DNA from: Geodermatophilus obscurus
Lineage (GTDB): Bacteria > Actinomycetota > Actinomycetes > Mycobacteriales > Geodermatophilaceae
Assembly: GCF_900143215.1 (NCBI RefSeq)
Contig: NZ_FRDM01000017.1
Coordinates: 17,391 to 81,390 of the forward strand
Length of the DNA: 64,000 bases
Direction: 5' to 3'
Shown: positions 1 through 7,683 of the stretch, one piece after another
Numbering within the stretch: position 1 is the first letter of the stretch
How the letters are laid out: the number at the start of each line of letters is the position of its first letter
Notes under the pieces: generated by a model
Told to the model about the DNA's origin: nothing
Database searches by the model: none
The model's input: only the letters and a program-made list of their open reading frames with translations
Program-made: the position numbers and the translations under genes

Positions 1-287
1 TCCGGGCCGGCCGCCGAGGCCGGCGGCGAGCCGAGCGCGAGCACCCTGGACGGCGTGGCGAGCGTGAGCCCCGCGACCAGGTCGTCGAAGCGACCGACGC
101 CGGTGGCGGCCTGCCCGGCCGAGCGGGTGGCCGCGTAGCCGCCCATGGTGGCGAACTCCCAGCTCTGCGGCAGGTGGCCGAGGGTCAGCCCGTGCCGGCC
201 CAGGTGCTCCTCCAGCGCCGGCCCGCGCACGCCCGGTCCGACCGTGACCGGGGACGACGCGACGTCGAGGGCGTGCACCGAGGCCAT
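1..287 (-). pseudogene. 5'-truncated FAD-binding oxidase (AGPS/FAD_binding_4-like), also cut by the window edge
   Basis: The minus frame is open from an ATG at 287 to base 1. It reads like the middle of an alkyldihydroxyacetonephosphate-synthase-like FAD oxidase: VRGPALEEHLGRHGLTLGHL, then PQSWEFATMGGYAATRSAG, then GRFDDLVAGLTLATP. In this family about 150 residues precede this point and carry the FAD PP-loop. Here the frame is closed by a TAG at 348-350 and no PP-loop segment was found in any minus frame up to 560. The gene therefore looks 5'-truncated, with only its inner part in the window. A sequencing error upstream could give the same picture. The domain match is firm; the pseudogene status is an inference. 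Confidence 0.55.
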
Positions 288-348
288 CCGGCGGGGACCG
301 GCGACCGGACCCCAGCCCTGGATGGTCAGTTCCGGCTGCTCGGGCGGC

Positions 349-354
349 TACAGT
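349..354 (+). promoter_or_regulatory. -10 box TACAGT of a probable leaderless transcript
   Basis: TACAGT lies 6 nt before a GTG at 361, the same spacing seen in front of pheA, serS and others in this window. This placement would start the RNA at the GTG itself. Confidence 0.4.
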
Positions 355-360
355 CTGCCG

Positions 361-564
361 GTGCCCGGCCCCGGACCCGCCGACCTCTCCGCGGCCCGGC
401 GGACGGCGGACCTCGACGCGGTGGCCGGTGCGGCCGCGGTGCTCGCCCGCCTCGACCGGCGGGTGCGGATCGGGCTGGTGCCGGGCGACCGCGAGCACGC
501 CGTGCCGCTGGCCGAGCAGGTGCTCGCCGAGGAGGGTGAGGTCCAGCCGCACGGCACACCATGA
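361..564 (+). CDS. Small hypothetical protein (67 aa)
   Basis: The frame encodes 67 residues from a GTG: an Asp/Arg/Ala-rich helix-prone start (ADLSAARRTADLDAVAGAAA) and a short V/L-rich second half (RIGLVPGDREHAVPLAEQV). I do not recognise a family. The main support is the TACAGT box exactly 6 nt upstream of the GTG and its position just before the glcD-like gene. The gene occupies the space where the N-terminal part of the opposite-strand FAD oxidase would be expected. It could be a short orphan or a spurious frame. Confidence 0.35.
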   Translation: MPGPGPADLSAARRTADLDAVAGAAAVLARLDRRVRIGLVPGDREHAVPLAEQVLAEEGEVQPHGTP

Positions 565-631
565 CGGAGGTCACTAGGCTCCCCCCTGCGGCCGAGCGCG
601 GGGCCCGCCCGCCTGCCGCGAGGGGTGTGAC

Positions 632-2014
632 GTGGCGCTGGATCCTGGGGTGCTGGCCGAGCTGGAGTCGATCGTCGGACGGGAGCACGTCCGCCACGAG
701 CAGGGTGAGGTCGCGCCCTACGCCCGCGACGCCACCCCGCTGTTCTCCTCCCCGCCGGACGCGGTCGTCTTCCCGGCGCGCACGGCGGAGGTCGCCGCCG
801 TCCTGCGGCTGGCCACCTCGCACCGCGTCCCGGTCGTGCCCCGCGGCGCGGGCTCGAACCTGTGCGCGGCGACCGTGCCGCTGCAGGGTGGCATCCTGCT
901 GGTGCTCACCCGCATGGACCGGGTGCTCGAGATCAGTCCTGCGGAACTGCTGGTCCGCGCCGAGCCCGGCGCCACCACGGCCACCGTCGCCGAGGCCGCC
1001 GCCGCGAAGGGGTTGCTGTTCGCCCCCGACCCGGGCAGCCGCACCGTCTCGACCGTGGGCGGGAACGTGGCCACCTGCGCCGGCGGCCTGCGCGGCCTCA
1101 AGTACGGCGTCACCCGCAACTACGTGCTCGGTCTCGAGGTCGTGCTGCCCACCGGCGAGGTCATCCGCACCGGCGGCCGGCTGTGGAAGGACGTCGCCGG
1201 CTACGACCTGACCCGCCTGCTCACCGGCTCGGAGGGCACCCTCGGCGTCATCACCGAGGTGACCCTCGCGCTGCTGCCCATGCCGGCCACGGCGAGCACC
1301 GGGGTGGCCTACTTCTCCTCGCTGGCCGACGCCGGCCGCGCGGTGACGCAGGTCCTCGCCCACGGCGTGGTGCCGGCGACGCTGGAGTTCCTCGACCGCA
1401 CCTGCATCGGGGCGGTGGAGGACTACGCCCGGCTGGGGCTGCGCACCGACGCCGGCGCGCTGCTGCTCTTCGGGGACGACGGCGAGCCGGACGCCGTGGA
1501 GCGCAACCTGACCCGCATGGGCGAGCTGTGCGCCGACGAGGGGGCGCTCGAGGTCACCGTGGCCAAGGAGGTCGCCGAGTCCGAGGCGCTGCTGGCCGCC
1601 CGCCGCTGCTCCCTGCCGGCGCTGTCCCGGCTGAACACGCTGACCGTGCTCGAGGACGTCACCGTGCCCCGCCCGCGGCTGGCCGAGATGGTCGACCGGA
1701 TCGAGGCCGTCGCCGCCCGGCACGAGCTGCTGATCGGCACCTTCGGCCACGCCGGCGACGGCAACCTGCACCCCACCGCCGTGGTCGACGTCCGCGACCC
1801 CGCCGCCGCCGAGCGCACCCACGCCGCCTTCGCCGAGATCTTCGCCGCGGCCCTCGAGCTCGACGGCACGATCACCGGGGAGCACGGCGTGGGCGCCGCC
1901 AAGCTGCCCTACCTCCGCGACCGGCTGGGAGACGACCAGATGGCCCTGACCAAGCGGATCAAGGCCGCCTTCGACCCGGCGGGCATCCTCAACCCCGGGA
2001 AGACGGGCTCGTGA
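632..2014 (+). CDS. glcD: FAD-binding oxidoreductase, glycolate/D-lactate oxidase subunit GlcD-like
   Basis: A 460-residue flavoprotein of the GlcD/D-lactate dehydrogenase family, which oxidises 2-hydroxy acids such as glycolate or D-lactate. The FAD-binding PP-loop is PVVPRGAGSNLCAA near residue 70. It is followed by the TVGGNVATCAGGLRGLKYG segment near 145, and the C-terminal oxidase half contains GTFGHAGDGNLHP near 370 and ITGEHGVGAAKLPYL. GTG at 632 gives the usual family length and aligns the N-terminus (LDPGVLAELESIVG). The iron-sulfur partner gene follows after about 60 bp, so the two probably form an electron-transferring complex. The exact substrate cannot be read from sequence. Confidence 0.9.
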   Translation: MALDPGVLAELESIVGREHVRHEQGEVAPYARDATPLFSSPPDAVVFPARTAEVAAVLRLATSHRVPVVPRGAGSNLCAATVPLQGGILLVLTRMDRVLEISPAELLVRAEPGATTATVAEAAAAKGLLFAPDPGSRTVSTVGGNVATCAGGLRGLKYGVTRNYVLGLEVVLPTGEVIRTGGRLWKDVAGYDLTRLLTGSEGTLGVITEVTLALLPMPATASTGVAYFSSLADAGRAVTQVLAHGVVPATLEFLDRTCIGAVEDYARLGLRTDAGALLLFGDDGEPDAVERNLTRMGELCADEGALEVTVAKEVAESEALLAARRCSLPALSRLNTLTVLEDVTVPRPRLAEMVDRIEAVAARHELLIGTFGHAGDGNLHPTAVVDVRDPAAAERTHAAFAEIFAAALELDGTITGEHGVGAAKLPYLRDRLGDDQMALTKRIKAAFDPAGILNPGKTGS

Positions 2015-2075
2015 GGTCGCGGATGGACACAGCAGCGCGGCGCGAACGCGCCGACGAGTGCAGCGAGGAGGTCGC

Positions 2076-3380
2076 GTGAGCGCCGAGGTGTCGCCCGGTG
2101 TCGACGCGCCAGGTGCCGCCGGCGCGGCCGCGCGCGGGATCTTCCCGCCCGAGCTGCTCGACCGGTGCATCTCCTGCGGGTTCTGCCTGCCGGCCTGCCC
2201 GACGTACGCGCTGAGCAAGGACGAGAAGTCCTCGCCGCGAGGACGGATCACGCTCATGCGCGCGCTGGAGACCGGCGTCCTGGAGGAGGACGACCCGACC
2301 CTGCGGGAGGAGTCCTCGTTCTGCCTGGGCTGCCGGGCGTGCGAGCCGGTCTGCCCGGCCGGCGTGCAGTACGGCGAGCTGCTCGAGCACTGGCGCTCGC
2401 ACCAGTGGCAGGGCCGGCACCGGCCGCCGCTGGCGCGGGTGCTCACCAACGTCGTCGTCCGCAACTGGCTGGTGCGCCGGCTCGGCACCTTCCGCGGGCA
2501 CGCGCGCACGGCCGCCACCTCACCGCAGGGTCCGCACCTGATGCTGGGCTGCTTCGAGCGAGCACTGTTCCCGGCGGTGAGCCGGGCCGCGCGACGGCTG
2601 CGCCCGGAGCTGGACGCTCCCGGGAACCAGGGCTGCTGCGGCGCCCTGCACGCGCACAACGGCGACCTCGAGCTCGGCCGCACGATGGGCCGACGGCTCG
2701 GCGAGCAACTGCCCGGCACGATCGTGACCACCGCCGGCGGCTGCGCGGCGCACCTGGCCGGCGTGCTGGGCCGCGACCGGGTGAAGGAGTTCTCCGAGTA
2801 CCTGGCCCGCGACGGCTCGGCGTCCCTCGGCGAGCTGCGGGTCGACGGACGGCGGGCGCGGGTCGCGCTGCAGGACTCCTGCCACCTGCGCAACGGGATG
2901 GACGTCTGGCGGGAGCCGCGGGAGCTGATCGCCGCCGTCGCCGACTACGTCGAGCTGCCCGGCGCGGCGCAGTGCTGCGGCTCGGCGGGCACCTACTCGC
3001 TGCTGCGGCCGAAGGACAGCCGCCGGGTGCTGGCCCCGAAGCTCGACCAGATCGAGGCCGCCGGCGTCGACTACGTCGTCGCGGTGAACCCCGGCTGTCA
3101 GCGGCAGCTGGTCACCGGCCTGCGCCGCCGCCGCTCCCGGGTGCGCGTGCTGCACCTGACCGAGCTGCTGGCCGCTGCGCAGGACGGCGGGCTGCCGCGC
3201 CGTCGGCTGCGGCTCGGAGCGCGGCCGGGCCGCCGCGCCGAGGTGCCCGCCGACGAGCCGGCCGGGTTGACGGCCCACCTGAACGACCGGCCGCTGCCCG
3301 ACGACCCGGGCGCGGCCGGTGCCGGCCGACCCGACGCGCTCGACGGGTCCGCCGGCCCCGACGAGGTGCACCGGAGCTGA
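2076..3380 (+). CDS. glcF: (Fe-S)-binding protein, glycolate oxidase iron-sulfur subunit GlcF-like
   Basis: A 434-residue protein with two 4Fe-4S ferredoxin motifs near the N-terminus: CISCGFCLPACP and CLGCRACEPVCPAG. Two cysteine-rich CCG domains follow (GCCGALHAHNGD and QCCGSAGTYSLL), as in GlcF and heterodisulfide-reductase-like subunits. It should pass electrons from the upstream GlcD flavoprotein to the respiratory chain at the membrane face. GTG at 2076 is chosen because GAGGAGG sits just before it; an in-frame GTG at 2058 has no such site. The last 70 residues are an Arg/Pro/Asp-rich tail with no obvious fold. Confidence 0.9.
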   Translation: MSAEVSPGVDAPGAAGAAARGIFPPELLDRCISCGFCLPACPTYALSKDEKSSPRGRITLMRALETGVLEEDDPTLREESSFCLGCRACEPVCPAGVQYGELLEHWRSHQWQGRHRPPLARVLTNVVVRNWLVRRLGTFRGHARTAATSPQGPHLMLGCFERALFPAVSRAARRLRPELDAPGNQGCCGALHAHNGDLELGRTMGRRLGEQLPGTIVTTAGGCAAHLAGVLGRDRVKEFSEYLARDGSASLGELRVDGRRARVALQDSCHLRNGMDVWREPRELIAAVADYVELPGAAQCCGSAGTYSLLRPKDSRRVLAPKLDQIEAAGVDYVVAVNPGCQRQLVTGLRRRRSRVRVLHLTELLAAAQDGGLPRRRLRLGARPGRRAEVPADEPAGLTAHLNDRPLPDDPGAAGAGRPDALDGSAGPDEVHRS

Positions 3381-3393
3381 CCCGGCCGGCCGG

Positions 3394-4482
3394 TCAGGCC
3401 GGCTGCGGCTGCCTCCGGTGCGCACCGAGGGCGGCCAGCCCGCGCCGGACGCCGACCGCCACCGCGCCGAGCGCGAAGAAGCCGTCCTCGTCGGCCACCT
3501 GCGCGTTCCGCAGCAGGGACACCAGCCGGTCCAGCGCGGCCTCCGCGGCGGCGATCCGCAGGTCACGGAGGTCCGGCGCCGTCCCGTCGGTGCTGTGGTG
3601 CGGCGTCCGGACGACGCCGGCCAGGCCGGCGAGCGCGTCGGCGAGCAGCCAGCCGGCCCCGGCCTCGACCCGGTCGACGCCGCGCCGGTGCGGCTGCAGC
3701 TCGACGACGAGGGAGGTGAGGTCGTCGACGAGGACGGCGACGCGGTCGACGGCGCGGGACTCCTCGCGGATGCCGGCAGCCCGGCCCTGCCAGCGGCGGG
3801 CGCGCGGATTGGCCCGGCGGGCCCGCTCCACCTGGGCCTCGGCGGCGCGCATCCGGTCCAGCGCACGGTCGAGCCCGGCGGCGCGGCCGGCCCACTCCGC
3901 CGGATCGGGCACCTGCCCCTCGCGCAGCGTGGCGGCGATCTCGTCGAGGTGGGTGGCGAGCAGCGACCGGGCGACGGCGATCCGGTCGACCGCGCGGGTC
4001 AGCTGCAGCGGCGGGAAGAGCACCGTGGTGACGAGGACGCCGATGGCGGCGCCGAGCAGCGTCAGCCCGGCGTAGCGCAGCACGTAGGCGCCGGGGTCGT
4101 CGAGGCCGACGGTGATCATGAGGAGAGCGGCGAAGCTGACCCAGCTGGCCTGCTCGCGCCACAGTCGCAGCTGCTCGACGGTGATGGCCGCGGCGACGAT
4201 CAGCGCGATGGTGAGGGCGTTCGGCACCGCCCGGGTCAGCTCGTAGAGGCCCACGGCCAGCGCGAAGCCGGTGAGGATGGCCAGCACGCTGCGCCAGGCG
4301 GCGCTGGCCGAGTCGGCGATCGTCGGGTGCACCGCGATCACCGCGCCGAGCGGGGCGGAGTACGCGTACTCGCTCAGCATCGGCGGCAAGAGGACGGCGA
4401 CCTGCCAGGCCAGCGCCGCCGCCACCGCCGCCCGCACCCCGCGCTGCACGGCGGGCTGATGCAGCTGCACCCACAGGGACAT
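3394..4482 (-). CDS. FUSC-family membrane protein
   Basis: A 362-residue protein with an N-terminal block of about six hydrophobic segments, including AAVAAALAWQVAVLLPPML, LAILTGFALAVGLYEL and LTIALIVAAAITVEQL. The C-terminal soluble half is rich in Arg, Ala and Asp and helix-prone. This is the layout of half-size FUSC proteins, related to aromatic acid exporters such as AaeB. ATG at 4482 places the MSLWVQLHQPAVQRG start directly before the first helix. It lies 13 bp from the 3' end of the glcF-like gene on the opposite strand. Substrate unknown; export of a small aromatic or toxic compound is the family-based guess. Confidence 0.75.
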   Translation of the reverse strand: MSLWVQLHQPAVQRGVRAAVAAALAWQVAVLLPPMLSEYAYSAPLGAVIAVHPTIADSASAAWRSVLAILTGFALAVGLYELTRAVPNALTIALIVAAAITVEQLRLWREQASWVSFAALLMITVGLDDPGAYVLRYAGLTLLGAAIGVLVTTVLFPPLQLTRAVDRIAVARSLLATHLDEIAATLREGQVPDPAEWAGRAAGLDRALDRMRAAEAQVERARRANPRARRWQGRAAGIREESRAVDRVAVLVDDLTSLVVELQPHRRGVDRVEAGAGWLLADALAGLAGVVRTPHHSTDGTAPDLRDLRIAAAEAALDRLVSLLRNAQVADEDGFFALGAVAVGVRRGLAALGAHRRQPQPA

Positions 4483-4528
4483 CACGGGGAGCCAGGATGA
4501 CCGGTGCGGCGGGCCACCGTTGCTGCGA

Positions 4529-4554
4529 CGCGGTGTGCAACGGCACACACCGCG
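4529..4554. promoter_or_regulatory. Inverted repeat upstream of the FUSC gene
   Basis: CGCGGTGTG and CACACCGCG form perfect 9-bp arms around an 8-nt loop. They lie about 50 bp before the FUSC start and after the end of the MerR gene, so an operator or leader hairpin is possible. Confidence 0.35.
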
Positions 4555-4575
4555 CGGCAGCGCCACCGGCCGGCC

Positions 4576-4626
4576 CTCCTGCCCCCGCCGCGAGCGGGCG
4601 AGCGACGGGGGCAGGAGGCTCCTCCC
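4576..4626 (-). terminator. Stop-abutting hairpin element (family 3 copy) after the merR-like gene
   Basis: CCTCCTGCCCCC pairs with GGGGGCAGGAGG around a GCGAGCGGGCGAGC loop and ends next to the TGA of the MerR-like gene. It is one of about eight related elements in the window that begin at a stop codon and carry a CTCGCGAGCTCG-like centre. Confidence 0.65.
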
Positions 4627-5382
4627 TCAGCCGCCCTGGCGGGCGGCGTTGGCCTGGACGGCGGTGCTCACGTACTGCGCCAGGCCCGGGGCGATCTGCT
4701 CGTAGTGGGCGGTGAACCGCTCGTCCTCGACGTACATCCGGCCCAGGCCCGCGTGCATCTCGGGCGGGCAGTCGTAGAAGTTGCGGCTGATCTGCTGCCG
4801 GTGCTCCTCCGCGACGTCCATCGCCCGCTCCGAGTCCGCGGGGACGCCCGAGCGCAGCGCCTCGGTGAAGCGCCGCTCGACGTCCTCGCCCTCGGCCTTG
4901 ATCCGGACCCAGTCCTCCTTGGTGTAGCTCCGGGTGCGCCGCTGGGACTGCGCCCACGCCTCGGTGTCGCCCCAGCGCTCCTCGGCCTCCGCCTCGTACT
5001 CCTCGGGCAGCCAGTCGCCGAACAGCTCGAACCGCTCCTCCGGGGTCAGCGAGATCCCCATGTGCCGTGCCTCCATCTCCTTCTCGACGGCCGCGACCAT
5101 CGCCCGCGTCCGCTCCATCCGGTCGAGCAGCAGCCGGTGCTGCCGGCGCAGGTGCTCGGCCGGGTCGGCGGCGGGGTCGTCGAGCAGGGTCGCGACCTCC
5201 TCGAGGGGGAACCCGAGCTCGCGGTAGACCAGCACCTGGTGCAACCGGTCGAGGTCCGACGGCGCGTACCGCCGGTACCCCGCCGTCGTCCGGCCGGACG
5301 GCGACAGCAGCCCGATCCGGTCGTAGTGGTGCAGCGTGCGCACCGTCACCCCGGCCAGCGCTGCGACCTGACCCACGTTCAC
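4627..5382 (-). CDS. MerR-family regulator with TipAS antibiotic-recognition domain
   Basis: A 251-residue regulator. Residues 1-70 are a MerR winged helix-turn-helix (VGQVAALAGVTVRTLHHYDR, IGLLSPSGRTTAGYRRY). A coiled coil to about 115 contains RRQHRLLLDRMERTRAMVAA. From about 125 on is a TipAS domain with the typical LTPEERFELFGDWLPEEY, WVRIKAEGEDV and MYVEDERFTAHYEQIAPGLAQYV segments. TipA-type proteins bind thiopeptide-like compounds and activate their own promoter. GTG at 5382 is preceded by GGAGGAG. The upstream palindrome at 5417-5433 fits autoregulation. The ligand is unknown. Confidence 0.9.
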   Translation of the reverse strand: MNVGQVAALAGVTVRTLHHYDRIGLLSPSGRTTAGYRRYAPSDLDRLHQVLVYRELGFPLEEVATLLDDPAADPAEHLRRQHRLLLDRMERTRAMVAAVEKEMEARHMGISLTPEERFELFGDWLPEEYEAEAEERWGDTEAWAQSQRRTRSYTKEDWVRIKAEGEDVERRFTEALRSGVPADSERAMDVAEEHRQQISRNFYDCPPEMHAGLGRMYVEDERFTAHYEQIAPGLAQYVSTAVQANAARQGG

Positions 5383-5416
5383 CGGCTCCTCCTCCCTGAC
5401 GGGGACGAGTGCACAG

Positions 5417-5438
5417 CCTGACGTCGCGTCAGGGTCAA
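5417..5438 (-). promoter_or_regulatory. Probable MerR/TipA-type promoter and operator
   Basis: Reading toward the merR-like gene, TTGACC (5438-5433) is followed at once by the perfect palindrome CCTGACG-CGA-CGTCAGG (5433-5417). A dyad placed just inside the -35 box, between -35 and -10, is the standard arrangement for MerR-family activation by DNA untwisting, and is similar to the tipA promoter. Confidence 0.65.
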
Positions 5439-5472
5439 GCACGAGGTCACCCGGTGCGGCAGGGTGCCGGCC

Positions 5473-6087
5473 ATGGACGAGAAGAGTGCCCTGCTGGAGT
5501 ACCTGCGCGCCCGGCGGGCCGACCTGCTGGCCAAGCTCGACGGCCTCGGGGAGTACGACGTCCGGCGGCCGGTGACGCCCACCGGCACCAACCTGCTCGG
5601 CCTGGTGAAGCACGTCTCCTACGTGCAGCTGGGCTACTTCGGGGAGGTGTTCGGCCGGCCGAGCGGGCGGTCCTACCCGTGGGACGCCGAGGGCGCGGAG
5701 GAGGGCGTCGACCTGTGGGCGGCGCCGGAGGAGTCCCGCGCCGACGTCCTCGAGCTGTACGCGTTCTCCGCCGCGCACGCCGACGCGACGATCGGGGAGC
5801 TGCCGCTCGACGCCACCGGCACGGTGCCCTGGTGGCGGGCGGAGCGCCGGCACCCGACCCTGCACACGGTCCTCGTGCACGTGGGCGGAGAGGTCGCCCG
5901 GCACGCCGGGCACGCCGACGTCCTCCGCGAGCTGATCGACGGGTCGGCCGGGGTGAGCTCCCCGGGGGACAACCTGCCCGAGCGCAGCGCGGCGGAGTGG
6001 GCGGCGTTCCGGGAGCGCATCGAGGCCGCCGCGCGGCAGGCGGCCGGCCTCCCCACCCCGAGCGGTGCGCCACCGGGAGATGGGTGA
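5473..6087 (+). CDS. DinB/MDMPI-fold family protein (DUF664-like)
   Basis: A 204-residue helical protein of the DinB/mycothiol-dependent isomerase superfamily. It starts MDEKSALLEYLRARRADLLA and has LLGLVKHVSYVQLGYFGEVFG near residue 40, with a metal-binding His in the HVSYVQ helix. TLHTVLVHVGGEVARHAGHAD near 140 carries further His candidates. Members bind a divalent metal and many act with mycothiol as thiol transferases. ATG at 5473 is preferred over an in-frame GTG at 5464 because homologs begin near MDEK. The reaction is unknown. It is 10 bp ahead of the dehalogenase gene and probably co-transcribed with it. Confidence 0.8.
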   Translation: MDEKSALLEYLRARRADLLAKLDGLGEYDVRRPVTPTGTNLLGLVKHVSYVQLGYFGEVFGRPSGRSYPWDAEGAEEGVDLWAAPEESRADVLELYAFSAAHADATIGELPLDATGTVPWWRAERRHPTLHTVLVHVGGEVARHAGHADVLRELIDGSAGVSSPGDNLPERSAAEWAAFRERIEAAARQAAGLPTPSGAPPGDG

Positions 6088-6097
6088 GGATCGCAGC

Positions 6098-7000
6098 ATG
6101 GCCGCCGACGTCTCATCCGACGACCCGTTCCCCCGCCGGCGCGTCCGGGTCGACCGCCGGGCCGACGGCAACCTGCAGATGGCCTACGTCGAGGTGGGGG
6201 AGGGCGATCCCATCGTCTTCCTGCACGGCAACCCCACGTCGTCCTACCTGTGGCGCAACGTCGTCCCGCACGTGCAGCACCTCGGCCGCTGCCTGGCGCC
6301 GGACCTGATCGGCATGGGGGAGTCGGACAAGCTGCCCGACCCGACCCGCGGCAGCTACTCGTTCTCGGCCCACGCGGGTTTCCTGGAGCGGTTCCTCGAG
6401 GCGGTCGGCGCCACCGAGCGGGTCACCCTCGTGCTGCACGACTGGGGCTCGGCGCTGGGCTTCGACTGGGCGCACCGCCACCCCGGCGCGGTCCGCGGCA
6501 TCGCCTTCACCGAGGCGCTGGTCGTCCCGCTGACCTGGGCCGACTGGCCGGCCGAGGGACGGCGGATCTTCCGCACCATGCGCGGTCCGGACGGTGAGGC
6601 CGCGGTGCTGGAGAAGAACGCGTTCGTCGAGCGGATCCTGCCGGCGTCGGTCGCCCGCGGCCTGAGCCCGGAGGCGCACGCTCGCTACCGCGAGCCCTTC
6701 GCCGACCCCGCGCACCGCTGGCCCACGCTGGAGTGGCCGCGACAGCTGCCGATCGAGAACGTGCCGCCCAAGGTCCGCGACGTCGTCGCCCGGTACGGCC
6801 AGTGGCTGCGCACCAGCGACGTCCCCAAGCTGTTCCTCAACGCCGACCCGGGCTTCATGCTGGTCGGCCGGCCGCGGGCGTTCGTGCGCAAGTGGCGGGC
6901 GCTCACCGAGGTGACCGTGCCCGGCGCGCACTTCGTGCCCGAGGACTCCCCGCACGAGATCGGCCGGGCGCTGGCCGAGTGGATCCCGACCCTGCGGTAG
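6098..7000 (+). CDS. dhaA: Haloalkane dehalogenase (subfamily II, DhaA/LinB-like)
   Basis: A 300-residue alpha/beta-hydrolase that should hydrolyse haloalkanes to alcohol plus halide. All the family marks are present. HGNPTSSYLWR supplies the halide-binding Asn45 and oxyanion hole. HDWGSALG supplies nucleophile Asp115 with the halide-binding Trp116. FTEALV carries the Glu139 acid, the position used in subfamily II, and GAHFVPEDSP carries the catalytic His. The cap segment NAFVERILP and REPF also match DhaA. ATG at 6098 is chosen for its GGTGAGGA site 8 nt upstream. It follows the DinB gene closely. The native substrate is not predictable. Confidence 0.92.
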   Translation: MAADVSSDDPFPRRRVRVDRRADGNLQMAYVEVGEGDPIVFLHGNPTSSYLWRNVVPHVQHLGRCLAPDLIGMGESDKLPDPTRGSYSFSAHAGFLERFLEAVGATERVTLVLHDWGSALGFDWAHRHPGAVRGIAFTEALVVPLTWADWPAEGRRIFRTMRGPDGEAAVLEKNAFVERILPASVARGLSPEAHARYREPFADPAHRWPTLEWPRQLPIENVPPKVRDVVARYGQWLRTSDVPKLFLNADPGFMLVGRPRAFVRKWRALTEVTVPGAHFVPEDSPHEIGRALAEWIPTLR

Positions 7001-7058
7001 CCGATCCCGGGTGCTGCCCGCGGCCGGGGCCCGCCGGCCGGGGAACTCCCCCGGAGCG

Positions 7059-7094
7059 CTCAGGCGGTGAGTGCAGCTGCACTCACCGCCTGAG
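7059..7094. terminator. Perfect 36-bp palindrome between convergent genes
   Basis: CTCAGGCGGTGAGTGCAG is followed directly by its reverse complement, giving an 18-bp arm with no spacer. It sits between the 3' ends of the dehalogenase gene and the opposite-strand OmdA-like gene, so it can serve as a two-way terminator. The rest of 7001-7159 shows nothing else. Confidence 0.7.
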
Positions 7095-7159
7095 GACTGC
7101 GGGAGGCACCATCTGCGGATCCGGGTCGTCCGTCCTCGGCACCGACGGAGGGAGCGAGC

Positions 7160-7606
7160 TCAGCGGGTCTTGCGGCCCGCGCGCAGCGCCTCGGCGGTCT
7201 TCTCGACGCGGGCGGCGCGGGTCTCGGGCTTCTTGGCCTCCTCGACCCAGCGCACCCACTCCTTGCGGTGCGACGGGGCCAGGCCGTCGAAGAAGGTCCG
7301 CGCGCCGTCGTCCAGCGCCGCAGCCAGGTCCTCGGGGAGCGGGGTCTCCCGCGGCGCGGTGTCGAGCTCCACCCGGACGTCGACCTCCTGCCCGGCCTGC
7401 AGTCCGGCGGCCTCGCGGTGCTCGGCGGCCAGCGGGATCCAGAACGCCCCGCCCATCGGCGCGACCGTCGTCCGGTAGCCGTACCCGCCCAGGGTGACGG
7501 TGACCGGCGGCCGCTTGCCGCCGCCCAGGGCCGCGACGACGTCCTCGGGCACCTGCAGCCCCGTCGCCGTCTTCCCGCTCTGCACGACCGTCGTCCGGAA
7601 GTCCAC
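7160..7606 (-). CDS. DUF1905/YdeI (OmdA)-domain protein
   Basis: A 148-residue protein in two parts. Residues 1-95 are DUF1905-like (FRTTVVQSGKTATGLQVPED, then YGYRTTVAPMGGAFWIPLA and QEVDVRVELD). The C-terminus is a YdeI/OmdA-type helical tail (LAAALDDGARTFFDGLAPSH, WVRWVEEAKKPETRAARVEK). YdeI-type proteins are linked to bacteriocin or antimicrobial-peptide tolerance in other bacteria, but the molecular role is unclear. The GTG start at 7606 sits 7 nt after a TACGCT box, consistent with a leaderless message. It is a single gene between two terminator-like elements. Confidence 0.8.
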   Translation of the reverse strand: MDFRTTVVQSGKTATGLQVPEDVVAALGGGKRPPVTVTLGGYGYRTTVAPMGGAFWIPLAAEHREAAGLQAGQEVDVRVELDTAPRETPLPEDLAAALDDGARTFFDGLAPSHRKEWVRWVEEAKKPETRAARVEKTAEALRAGRKTR

Positions 7607-7613
7607 GGCCGGG

Positions 7614-7619
7614 AGCGTA
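7614..7619 (-). promoter_or_regulatory. -10 box TACGCT, probable leaderless start
   Basis: TACGCT on the minus strand ends 7 nt before the GTG of the DUF1905/OmdA-like gene. No Shine-Dalgarno sequence is visible in that gap. Confidence 0.45.
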
Positions 7620-7626
7620 GAGGGTG

Positions 7627-7683
7627 GCCCCGTCCAGGGCACCGCAGCGAGCTCGCGAGGTGTGGGGAGGACGGGTCCTCCCC
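7627..7683 (-). repeat. Stop-abutting 3' element (family 3 copy) after the ABC permease gene
   Basis: Read in gene direction, the TAG of the permease is followed by GGGGAGGACCCGTCC, a CTCGCGAGCTCGC core and GGACGGGGCC. The outer GGACCCGTCC/GGACGGGGCC segments can pair. The same arrangement follows several other stop codons here. Confidence 0.6.

Noticed and set aside
326..2893. Very long open frame on the minus strand across glcD and glcF
   Set aside because: It is Arg/Pro/Gly/His-rich with no domain, while the plus frames carry clear GlcD and GlcF motifs. Long antisense frames are expected at this GC content.
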